Shown here: piece by piece, positions 19,292 to 28,257 of the stretch
Numbering within the stretch: position 1 is the first letter of the stretch
Layout: each line of letters starts with the position of its first letter
NCBI GenBank assembly: GCA_963580285.1
Contig: OY757015.1
Span: 150,038,082 to 150,102,081, forward strand
DNA length: 64,000 nucleotides
Reading direction: 5' to 3'
From: Lucinisca nassula
Lineage: Eukaryota > Mollusca > Bivalvia > Lucinida > Lucinidae
The notes under the pieces: model-generated
What the model was told of the DNA's origin: nothing
The model's database searches: none
Seen by the model: only the letters and a program-made list of their open reading frames with translations
Translations under genes and position numbers: made by a program

Positions 19292-19790
19292 ATTTCCGAT
19301 TCATAAGTGATAAGGCTTTCATATTTCACATGAGTATTCCTTGTCACAAAACCTTACCAGTGGGACCATAATATTGTACCTTGTGACCTTGACCTTGACA
19401 TTTGACCTACTTTTTAAACACTTTAACATTGGCCATAACTTTGGATTGGTAAGTGACAGCTGGGCTTTCATATTTCACATGTGCATTCCTTGTCACAAAA
19501 TCTTTTCAGTGGTACGATAATTTTTTGACCTTGACTTTGCCATTTTACTTGCTTTTTTAAAACTTTATCATTGGCTATAATTTTCGATTGGTAAGTGATT
19601 GAACTTTCATATTTCACATGTGCATTCCTTGTCACAAGACCTTAGCAGTACCATAATTTTTGACATTGTGACTTTGTTCTACTTTTTCAAAAACTTGAAC
19701 ATTGGCCATACCTTTTGATTGGTTTATAGTGATAGGGCTTTGCATGTTCAGGGTCATCTGTGTTTCACAAACACATCTTGTTTACAGGTG
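19292..19790 (+). repeat. TRE array, about 130-145 bp units
   Basis: Four imperfect units containing GGCTTTCATATTTCACATG, CATTCCTTGTCACAA, CCTTGACCTTGACATTTGAC and AACATTGGCCATAACTTT. It ends near CACAAACACATCTTGTTTAC. Confidence 0.7.
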
Positions 19791-19869
19791 CATTAGATAG
19801 AAAGAACAGGTTTGGAACTGACTGACTGTTGTTTTTAAGGTAACCGGGCACCAAGGGCACATAGGGGCT

Positions 19870-20185
19870 ACCCCTAATGTTTGGAACTTTATTGCTGAAT
19901 TAGGTGTGGCATATTTAAATAATTCAGCAATAAAGTTTGGAACTTTATTGCTGAATTATTTAAATATGCCACACCTGCTACTGATTATCAACCAATCACA
20001 TTACTTGATGCAAATTATTGCAACAAATTCACAATCTGAATGGCAAACAATGAAGATCCAGATCAGATGGCTGAAGATCCAGATCAGATGGCTGATCTGG
20101 ATCTGCATTGTTTGAAAGATAAGACATATCCGGGCTCAGCAGGAAAAGGGTAAGACATATCCGGGCTCAGCAGGAAAAGGGTTAA
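19870..20185. mobile_element. C MITE rearranged by palindrome and serial duplications
   Basis: 19902-19976 is a perfect palindrome (36 bp arms, 3 nt loop). GAAGATCCAGATCAGATGGC is duplicated (about 20050-20092), and CATATCCGGGCTCAGCAGG with its flank is duplicated (20124-20184). Ends in GGGTTAA. Confidence 0.75.
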
Positions 20186-20537
20186 GGGAGACAAAATAGG
20201 TTTAGACAGAGATGATGTCCCTGAAACGGAATCAATTCCGTATTATTGAGAAGCTAATAGGGGATGAGTAGCTGACATAATTCATCATGGATGGCTTAAA
20301 AGATTAACAACTGATAGAACAAAAAACCCTGTCCCATTGATTGTCTGCTATCAGATAAATGCCAGTTTGGTCTCCATGGAGAACTTTCCTTGTTATTTCA
20401 TATTCAATATGTAATTGTAATTTTCATATTTGATATGTAATTGCTGTATAAATTACCACGGTAACCTAGTACTGTGAATTTACGTGTTTCCCAAGAGAGA
20501 TTATACATTATAGCTCACTAAGCTCAGTGTCAGTAGA

Positions 20538-20704
20538 GAAGCCTCCGTGGTGTAGTGGTTACGCTACTCGCCTTGTAAACCAGGGGTCGCAGGATCAATC
20601 CCGGGCTTCTCCAGACTTTCGGATGAGTCTTTAAACCTACATGTAGGTCCTGTCTCCGTATGACCTTAGCTGTTGGTGAGATGTAAAACTCAAACACTCA
20701 CTCA
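20538..20704 (+). mobile_element. SINE-T with target duplication
   Basis: Head GAAGCCTCCGTGGTGTAGTG, B-box region GGATCAATCC, CACTCACT tail. Perfect 15 bp duplication CTCAGTGTCAGTAGA (20523-20537, 20705-20719). Confidence 0.92.
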
Positions 20705-20772
20705 CTCAGTGTCAGTAGAACCTTAGAACACCTCAACCCTTACCTTTGCAAACAAGGCAAATCCTCATTGCT

Positions 20773-21000
20773 TTAACCCTTTTTGTATCAAATGGAATCT
20801 TCCTCCTTATATGTAGCAGGAGTTCATTTCAAAATTTTGGGGTGTCAGGTTATGTTTTCTTCAAAATTTATTTGGAAAATGACTGAACTTTTAGCAAACA
20901 GTGGAGGCCCTGATCAGACGCCGCATTCTGCGGCGTCTGATCTGGGCCTGCAGTTTGCCAGGGCACCGTTTTTGGGGTTTCTGGTACTAAATGGGTTTAA
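20773..21000 (+). mobile_element. D MITE, full length
   Basis: TTAACCCTTTTTGTATCAAA ... GGTACTAAATGGGTTTAA. Core GGCCCTGATCAGACGCCGCA and its exact complement surround a TTCT loop. Confidence 0.85.
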
Positions 21001-21139
21001 AAAATATTCAACCATTCGCAAAGTAAATCTAAAATAAAAACTTAAACTAAAATCAGCTCAACCTTACATTCCAGAGTCCGGTAAAAACTGGAGTAAATGG
21101 ATTTTGGAATGGGCCTCTGCTATATTTGATATTGCTCAA

Positions 21140-21220
21140 GACACAAGACTGTGGATACTTGTTTGAACCACCTTATGAGTTGGTTCTAATGCACCTCGGC
21201 TTGCCCCAGGAAATAAGAAA
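21140..21220. mobile_element. I-type MITE fragment
   Basis: GACTGTGGATACTTGTTTGA, an ACCACCTTATGAGTTGGTTC foldback and GGAAATAAGAAATTTTG. Confidence 0.45.
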
Positions 21221-21897
21221 TTTTGAATTCAATTTTTCGGTCAAAGTTTCCCTTCATTATCCCCCAAAAAATTTAAACTAAAGTTATGCCTCTTTTCAAC
21301 TAGAGAAAGAAATATTTTAGCAATTTGGTCAACTTCCATTTTGTAAGGGAAACCCGAAAATTGTTATTTTTATACCCCCGTTTTGAAAAAAAAACCATCT
21401 AGTATTTTTATGTTATGGTGTTGCCATCCGTCCATCAGTTTTTTCTTTACCAGATAACTCCTCCTACAGTTTTCATCGGATCAAGCTGAAACTTAGTAGA
21501 TACAGTAGTAAGACAATGATGTGGAGTAGGGTGTAAAGTTTTGCGGTTAACCGTCCACCAGATATTAACAGAGTCATGCCCTTTGAAAAATTTATGTTAA
21601 CACTCCTGTTTCCGAATAAATCGTCCAACAGTTTTCATCAGTTCAAGCTGAAACTTGAAACTGAGATATTAAGACTATGATGTGGAGTAGCACATAAAGT
21701 TTCGAGGTTAACCTTCCACCAAATATACACAGAGTTATGTCCCTTTGAATATTTCGGGAATCATTTTGTTCTGGTTAACTCTGCCAGCAATTTAGATTCA
21801 GACAAGCTGAAACTACATATAGTTAAACCATGATGTGGAGCAGCGCATTTTGTTTCCAGGTTAAGGTCCACCAAATATTAAGTTAACAGTTATAGCT

Positions 21898-22140
21898 AAT
21901 GCAATTTGACATGAGACTGATGACCTCTGTTACCATAATTTCACACCGGACTGACTTTATTTATCTTTGCCCTTTTCCAAAGAGGTCGCTATTGTTATTT
22001 AATACATAGAGGTCGGTAAATGGGTTGGCATGCACGATATGCCGAAAATTCATGAGAAGTTTACGAAAACCGACCTATAAGGTGATAACATTGACTTATT
22101 TATTCTTTGCATAGAGGTAAGCCTCATGTCAAATTGCACC
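21898..22140. mobile_element. TIR MITE nested in TRE
   Basis: Exact 15 bp inverted ends GCAATTTGACATGAG (21901-21915) and CTCATGTCAAATTGC (22123-22137), with possible AGCT duplication. Inside are opposed GAGGTCGGT / ACCGACCT motifs. Confidence 0.65.
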
Positions 22141-22210
22141 AGCTGTATAATTATGCCCCTTTGAAAATTTCTGCGAACATTTCGTTTCTGACTATCTCCT
22201 GCAGTTAGCA

Positions 22211-22415
22211 TTAAGGGGAGGAAACTCCTGCAAAAGTATTTTTGTCTCCCATGTCAATAGGGGTCAACTCTTAAAGGAAAGAATTTGCTCCTGAGGAGCA
22301 AATTCTTTCATTTAAGAGAAGACCCCATTTTCAGCAAGACTGAGCCAATAGAAAAGCGAACAGGAATTCCCGAAAGTTGTCTCCATTTGAAAAATGGTGG
22401 AAAATTTCCCCTTAA
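22211..22415. mobile_element. TTAA foldback MITE nested in TRE
   Basis: TTAAGGGGAGGAAA ... ATTTCCCCTTAA ends, with a strong central stem GAAAGAATTTGCTCC / GGAGCAAATTCTTTC (22277-22309) inside a wider GGGGTC...GACCCC foldback. Confidence 0.65.
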
Positions 22416-23041
22416 ATCAAGCTGAAAGTTGACATATAGTTTGACCACAATGTGAAGCTGTGGATATTGTTTCAAGGTTATGGTTCAACAAATATTAATA
22501 GAGTTATTCCCCTTTGCAAATTTCTGTAAATATTTTGTTTGTGGCTAGTTCTTCCCACAATTTAGATCTGATCAAGCTGAAACTTGATATATAGTCAGAG
22601 GATTATGTGGAGAAATGCATATTACATTAATTTTATTCCGAGGATACGGTCCACCAAATATTATTGAGTTATGCCCCTTTGAAAATTTCTGTAACCATTT
22701 TGTATGTAGCTTAAACTTCTCCTGCAGGTAACATTTGATCAAGCTGAAACTTGATATTTAGTTTCACTATGACATGGAGCTGTGCTTACTGATTTGAGGT
22801 TATGGTCCACCAAATATTTATAGAGTTATGCCCCTTTGAAAGTTCTGTAAACATTTTGCTTCCGGCAAACCCAGATCCAATCAAGCTGAAACTTGATATA
22901 TAGTTAGACCATGATATGGAGCAGTGCATATTGTTTGGAGGTTGCAGTCCAACACATATTAACTTCCCAGAGGCATATAATTACCCGTTTGCGGAGTTCT
23001 TGTTTCTAAATAAATTTTTTTAAAAATCAACCTGCCGGGGC

Positions 23042-23355
23042 CCACCAATTTTGAAATTGACTCCTGCTATATATAGTGAGGAAGATTCTATTCAGTATTA
23101 TTAATTAACACATTGTAATATACAAGTGGATTCTTCCACTGTTATATGTTGGACAAGTCCATTTGTCATATAAGGGGTATCAGGCCTATTTTTTCGTTCT
23201 TATTCTATTTTTGACGGAAAATTCTGTCAGCAAATAGTGCCAACCCTGATCAGACGCCGCAGAACATCAGACTCCGCGCTCTGCGGCATCTGATCTGGGC
23301 CTGCATTGTTTGCCGATGTACTCCCTTTAAGGGTTTTCCGCATTGAATGGGTTAA
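23042..23355. mobile_element. D fragment (reverse) followed by D-related MITE
   Basis: 23042-23100 is a reverse-strand D piece (ATTTTGAAATTGACTCCTGC). From 23105 a D-related element with core CCAACCCTGATCAGACGCCG runs to CATTGAATGGGTTAA, whose TTAA is shared with the next C copy. Confidence 0.65.
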
Positions 23356-23564
23356 CCCTTATCTTGCTGTTCACGACAACCCCTATCTTTGCAAACAGTG
23401 TAGATCCAGATCAGATGGCTTCTGAAGAAGCCATCTGATCAGGATCTACACTGTTTGGCATTCAGTTTATGAATTTGTAGCAATAAATTACATCAAGTAA
23501 TTTGATTGGTTGATAGACATAAATGGGTGTGGCTTAAATGAATATTCAGCAAGATAAGGGTTAA
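23352..23564. mobile_element. C MITE, full length
   Basis: TTAACCCTTATCTTGCTG to CAGCAAGATAAGGGTTAA, an intact reference copy of the family. Confidence 0.88.
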
Positions 23565-24283
23565 TATAGTTTGTTACATGAGGTTTTTCATAGATTTATA
23601 ATTATAGACAGGAAATAGTAGCTTTATGACGGGCGGTTGAGTCTTATTTCTTTTGCCCTTATTGGATTAATTGTCAAGCATGTCACTCAAATAACTATTT
23701 CCTTCTAAAAGCAACCAGCCTCTCCATCCCTATGGTAACATGTCATTTGGTACATTTTACTATAGCTCAAACTCTTCTACTTGAAGTTGGCCATTGACCC
23801 GCTAAATAGTTGGTAGCTTGTAACATGATCAGTTTACTACTAGGTAGATACTGGAAAAAAATAAACAAAAACATGTCAGATTTAATAGTGACAAAATGAG
23901 CCCCGCCAAGCGAATTTGTATCTTCGAGCATTCCGTCATGACAAATTTTAACTGCGCATGCCCAGCCATTCAGAGGGGCCAGGGATATGGCTTTCTGTCT
24001 GAAGGTTCCTCTTGATTCACTGCTTGTATGAGCAAGCAGCGAAGGTTCTGGCGAGACTGCGCTGATGCGCAGGCTCGCCTGAACCTTCGCTGCTCTAATA
24101 GGCGATAAGTACCAAAATCGCTTGACGGGGCCCAAATAGTGTAGAGTTTTCTACCTCAGGACAGACAGTAGTAGTATTGTTTAATGCTGGTCAGTGTCTA
24201 CCCATGCCTCCTTTTCATTCAGCCACCCTGACTGACCCATCTGTCATTTGGCCTTAATTGCTCAGTGTTTCATAATTATGTCT
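23565..24283. other. Unannotated stretch with a 60 bp GC-rich hairpin
   Basis: 24035-24094 forms a 28 bp stem (two mismatches) with a TGAT loop: AGCAGCGAAGGTTC ... GAACCTTCGCTGCT. Just left is GCGCATGCCCAG. A 122-residue reverse ORF spans it but shows no domain. Otherwise nothing recognised. Confidence 0.45.
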
Positions 24284-24425
24284 GTCATTGCTGTGGGTTC
24301 GAACCTCGCTGAGGTCATGTGAGACACTCAAGTTTTGCAATAGAAGGTCAGGTGGTTTTTCGTTGGCTTCTCCAGTTTTTGCCAGTCTCTTGAAATGTTA
24401 TTGAAAATAGCTGAACTTTTTGCAA
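24284..24425 (+). mobile_element. SINE-K, 5'-truncated
   Basis: B-box GGGTTCGAACCTCGCTGAGG followed by GAGACACTCAAGTT, AGAAGGTCAGGTGGTTTTTC, as in the copy at 55220-55453. Confidence 0.65.
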
Positions 24426-24835
24426 ACAGTGAAGGCCATTTTGCCGCCGCCAATCGGGGCTTGATGAAATAGATGGGCTGCATGATGCTTCACCGCAGAG
24501 CTGAAACCGACCGCACATGAGTACTGGTAAACTGCTCAGTGGATCTGAGCCTGCCCAGGCAAAGCGGTGGGAGTCGGCCCATCCATGCTTATAAACACTA
24601 TTGGTTTAATTGGGTGACAGGGCTTGGGATGTCATTTCATCTCAATGTCGGGTAAAAGCCCCACAAAATTAGAAGCAACATCTCCAAAATGACCTACAGT
24701 GTTGATGGGGACGTTAAACATCAAATCAAACAAACAAAACAGTGAAGGCCTATATCAGACAAAGTATTCTGTGGCATCTGATCTTGGTCTGCACTGTTTC
24801 CTGTGTCTCTTTTGGGGTATCCTGCATAAAGTTGA
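24400..24835 (+). mobile_element. D MITE, degraded, split by B
   Basis: AATAGCTGAACTTTTTGCAA, ACAGTGAAGGCC, then after the B insertion ATATCAGACAAAGTATTCTG and GGTCTGCACTGTTTCC. TTAA ends are not preserved. Confidence 0.6.
24438..24736 (+). mobile_element. B retroposon inserted into the D core
   Basis: Nearly full-length B with tail CAAATCAAACAAAC. Perfect 14 bp duplication AAACAGTGAAGGCC (24424-24437, 24737-24750) made from the MITE core. Confidence 0.9.
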
Positions 24836-25016
24836 CTAATAAGAAGAGGATATAGTAAGTTACATCATACATGTATTTAATTACATTGGGGAGCACAGTC
24901 ATGTCCTGTGAGACCTTTACTTCCTGCCCCCAACCCACTCATTCACTTTCTTCCTGTCTCCAGTTACCATCAGTCTTACTTAACCCTTATCCTACTGAAT
25001 TTTGCCACACCCATTT

Positions 25017-26134
25017 TATGCCCCCGCCTATTCGAAAGAATAGCAGAAGGGCATTAAGTTTTACCCGTCCGTCCGTTCGTCCGTCCCAACATCGTGTTTA
25101 GAAGCCTCCGTGGTGCAGTGGCTACGCTACTCGCCTTGTAAACCAGGGATCGCAGGATCGATTCCGGGCTTCTCCAGACTTTCGGATGAGTCTTTAAAAC
25201 CGAGGTCCCGTCTCCATATGACCTTAGCTGTTGGTGGGACGTAAAATTCAAACACTCACTCCCAACATCGTGTCCGGGCCATAACTCCTAAACCGGATGG
25301 AATAAATTCATGAAACTTCACAGGTGCATTCATCACACTGAGAAGATGTGTCATGAACAAGGAAGACAACTCTTGCATTTTTGATTTTTGAATTAACTGC
25401 CCTTGACTTAGTACCATGTAGTAAGCCGTGTCCGGGCCATAACTCCTAAACCGTATGGAATATATTCATGAAACTTCACAAGTGCATCCATCACACTGAG
25501 ACGATGTGTCATGAACAAGGAAGACAACTCTTGCATTTGTGGTTTTTGAATTATCTGCCCTTGACTTACTACCATATAGTAAACCGTGTCCGGGCCATAA
25601 CTCCTAAACCGTATGGAATATATTCATGAAACTTCATAGGTGCATTCATCACACTGAGACGATGTGTCTTGAACAAGGAAGACAACTCTTGCATTTTTGG
25701 TTTTTGAATTATCTGCCCTTGACTTAGTACCATATAGTAAACCGTGTCCGGGCCATAACTCCTAAACCGTATGGAATATATTCATGAAACTTCATAGGTG
25801 CATTCATCACACTGAGACGATGTATCATGGTCAAGGAAGACAACTCTTGCATTTTTGGTTTTTGAATTATCTGCCCTTGACTTAGTACCATATAGTAAAC
25901 CGTGTCCGGGCCATAACTCCTAAACCGTATGGAATATATGCATGAAATTTCACAGGTGCATTCATCACACTGAGACGATGTGTCATGAATAAGGAAGACA
26001 ACTCTTGCGTTTTTGGTTTTTGGATTATCTGCCCTTGATGCATATATTTTATGATTGATTTGAAGTACATTTGTAATATTTTTTATGAATGGTATTTGGC
26101 AGGGGCATCTGTGTCCTATGGACACTTTTTCTAG
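25017..26134 (+). mobile_element. TRE with ~155 bp units, inside a C MITE
   Basis: Opens TATGCCCCCGCCTATTCG, then CCGTCCGTCC leader. Five units of CCGTGTCCGGGCCATAACTC, GAATATATTCATGAAACTTC, GATGTGTCATGAACAAGG, CTGCCCTTGACTTAG. Closes GACACTTTTTCTAGT. Units are close to identical, implying recent homogenisation. Reverse ORFs here are repeat artefacts. Confidence 0.8.
25098..25259 (+). mobile_element. SINE-T nested in TRE nested in C
   Basis: Head GAAGCCTCCGTGGTGCAGTG. Perfect 14 bp duplication TCCCAACATCGTGT (25084-25097, 25260-25273). Third nesting level. Confidence 0.92.
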
Positions 26135-26778
26135 TTGCTTATCAGCCAGTCAAATTACTTGATGTACATGTGTATGTTTTCTTTCAAATTCACAAACTCA
26201 ATGACAAACAGTGTAGGTGCTGATCTGATGGCTTCTGGTCCATCTACACTGTATGCAAAGTTCGGGATTATCATGTTCAACAGGATTAGAGTTTAAGTTA
26301 AATATGACACGATATAGGAGTCCAGTTTTCCATCTGTCTGTGTCTATCCATCCACAATAACGTTCACCCTGGTGTTTACCCTAATGTAAAAGTCCATTTC
26401 ACAAGAACTATAATAGCCTCATTAATGACAACTTTAATGCAAGCATCCATATTTTGCTTTGACCTATATTTCACAGTTCACTGATTTTATTGCGTCAACT
26501 ATTGCGTCAGTCCTAGCATTCACCTTAATGCTCAAGTCCATTTCTCAAGAACTAAAAGAGCTTTATTAATTATAGCTGTTAAAATCTTGCACTTTAATGC
26601 AAGCCTCCATATTTGGCCTTGACCTACATTTCATGGTGCACTACATAAACTATGGTGTCAACAGGCCTCATTTTTTTCAGGCATTTGCAGGATTTCAGGC
26701 TTTTAGAGCTTGATTCTTTTCTTGATTTCAGGCTTTTAGATTTTGATTTTTGTGTATATAGTCTGTTTAAAAAACTAT

Positions 26779-26947
26779 TTTACCCTTATTTCTGACTATA
26801 AATCAACCAAATATCTTTATATTTCCACAGACTCTATGACAAACAGTGTAGATCCTGATCAGATGGCTTCTTCAGAAGCCATCTGATCAGGATCTACACT
26901 GTTTGCAAAGGTAAAAGTTGTGTCTTGTTCAGCAGGATAAGGGTTGA
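26779..26947. mobile_element. C MITE inside a TRE
   Basis: Core GACAAACAGTGTAGATCC ... GGATCTACACTGTTTGC is perfect; right end TTCAGCAGGATAAGGGTT. The left end is eroded. Confidence 0.75.
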
Positions 26948-27153
26948 AGCTGCAAAATCGGGCCTTTTAGGCATGGAAAATGGTGGTCCGTATGAGGCCT
27001 GTGTCAACCCTGGCATTCGTCCTTATGTAAGAGTCCATTTCTCAAGAACTATAAGAGCTTCATTAATAATACTTGGTACAAACTTGCATATAGAGATGTT
27101 AATACTTGGTACAAACTTGCATATAGAGATGTTAACTTTTATACAAGCATCCA

Positions 27154-27621
27154 CGGCCCCCGCTCATCGTGGCTTGAAGAAATAGATGGGCTGCATGATG
27201 CTTCCACGCAGAGCTGAATCTGACCACACACAAGTACTGGTAAACTGTTTAGAGGATCTAAGCCTGCTCAGGCAAAGCGGTGCAAGACCGTCCATGCTTA
27301 TAAATCCTATTGGTTTTATTGGGCGACAGGGCTTGATATGTCATTTCATCTCAGTGTCAAGTAAAAGTGCCACAAAATTGGAAGCAACGTCTCTCTCAAA
27401 AAAAAAAAAAAAAAAAAAAAAATGTTTATTGGGCGACAGGGCTTGAGATATGTCATCTCAATGTCAGGTGAAAGTCCCACAAAAATTGGGAGCAACGTCT
27501 CCAAAATGACCTATACAGTGTTGATGGGGACATTAAACCTCGAATCAAACAAATGTCTCCAAAAAGACCTATACAGTGTTGACGGGGACATTAAACCTCA
27601 AATCAAACAAACAAATAAACA
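27154..27621 (+). mobile_element. Concatenated B copies with internal A tract
   Basis: A B copy runs to CAACGTCTCTCTC, then about 26 A, then a second partial B (TTTATTGGGCGACAGGGCTT) with tail, then a third tail piece ATGTCTCCAAAAAGACC. A single duplication ATACAAGCATCCA (27141-27153, 27622-27634) encloses all of it. Confidence 0.85.
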
Positions 27622-28257
27622 ATACAAGCATCCATGTTTGACCTTGACCAACATTTTATGGTTCACTGTCTTTGCAAAAAAGAGTTTATTTCTCGAGAAC
27701 TAAGTTTCAACTTCATATATTATACTTGGTACAAACTTGCATCTAGGGATGGCAACTATAATGTATGCATACATATTTGACCTTGACTTACATTTCATGG
27801 TTCACTGACCTTAGCATTCACCTTTGTGTAAGAGTCCATTTCTCAAGAACAGTAAGAGCTTCATTAATGAAATTTGGTTCAAACTTGCATGTAGGGATTG
27901 CAACCTTTATACAAGCATCCGTGTTTGACCTTGACCTACAATACTTGGTTTTAGGATTTCCACAGGCCCACAGATGCGCCATAGCCTTTAACAGAATTCT
28001 TGTTTACATTATTTAGCAGTAGGACAATCTGCTTTATGCAAAAAAAAGACAACAGCTGATTGTTTCAACCTCAACACAAAGCTACTAAATGACCTGGAAG
28101 CCTCCCAGTGATTGTCCACATGATTTTATAACCCCCTCCCCCACTCCCCCCACCAACACACACACTGAAGCCTCCCTGTGATTGTCCACCATTCTAGCAA
28201 GTACCCACAACATTGTTTAACTATAATTTTGGAAAATTATCCTGTAGTTATCCTTTT

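Larger units (their letters stand above)
21373..22990 (+). repeat. TRE with 120-150 bp units and two nested MITEs
   Basis: Begins TATACCCCCGTTTTG, a short CCGTCCATC leader, TAACTCCTCCTACAG, then eight or so units with GATCAAGCTGAAACTTGATA, GACCATGATGTGGAG, GGTCCACCAAATATT and GAGTTATGCCCCTTTGAAA. MITEs interrupt at 21898-22140 and 22211-22415. Confidence 0.75.
24980..26296. mobile_element. C MITE split by a TRE
   Basis: Left part TTAACCCTTATCCTACTG to CACACCCATTTTA (about 25016). Right part resumes near 26135 (ATCAGCCAGTCAAATTACTT) with core and ends CAGGATTAGAGTTTAA. Confidence 0.75.
26297..28015 (+). repeat. TRE array, ~130-170 bp units, with C and B insertions
   Basis: Units contain GTCCATTTCTCAAGAACTA, AGCTTCATTAATGA, TTGGTACAAACTTGCATATA, ATACAAGCATCCATG, TTGACCTTGACCTACATTTC. 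A CCATCCACAATAACG leader lies near 26345. ORFs are artefacts. Confidence 0.7.

Noticed and set aside
19292..19790. Protein-coding repeats in the CCTTGACCTTGACC arrays
   Set aside because: Frames are broken in all units; the text is typical of tandem-repeat elements.
23767..24135. 122-residue reverse ORF
   Set aside because: Spans the 60 bp hairpin and has no recognisable motif; composition suggests chance.
25724..26125. 133-residue reverse ORF
   Set aside because: Lies in the 155 bp tandem units; repeated peptide text mirrors the units.
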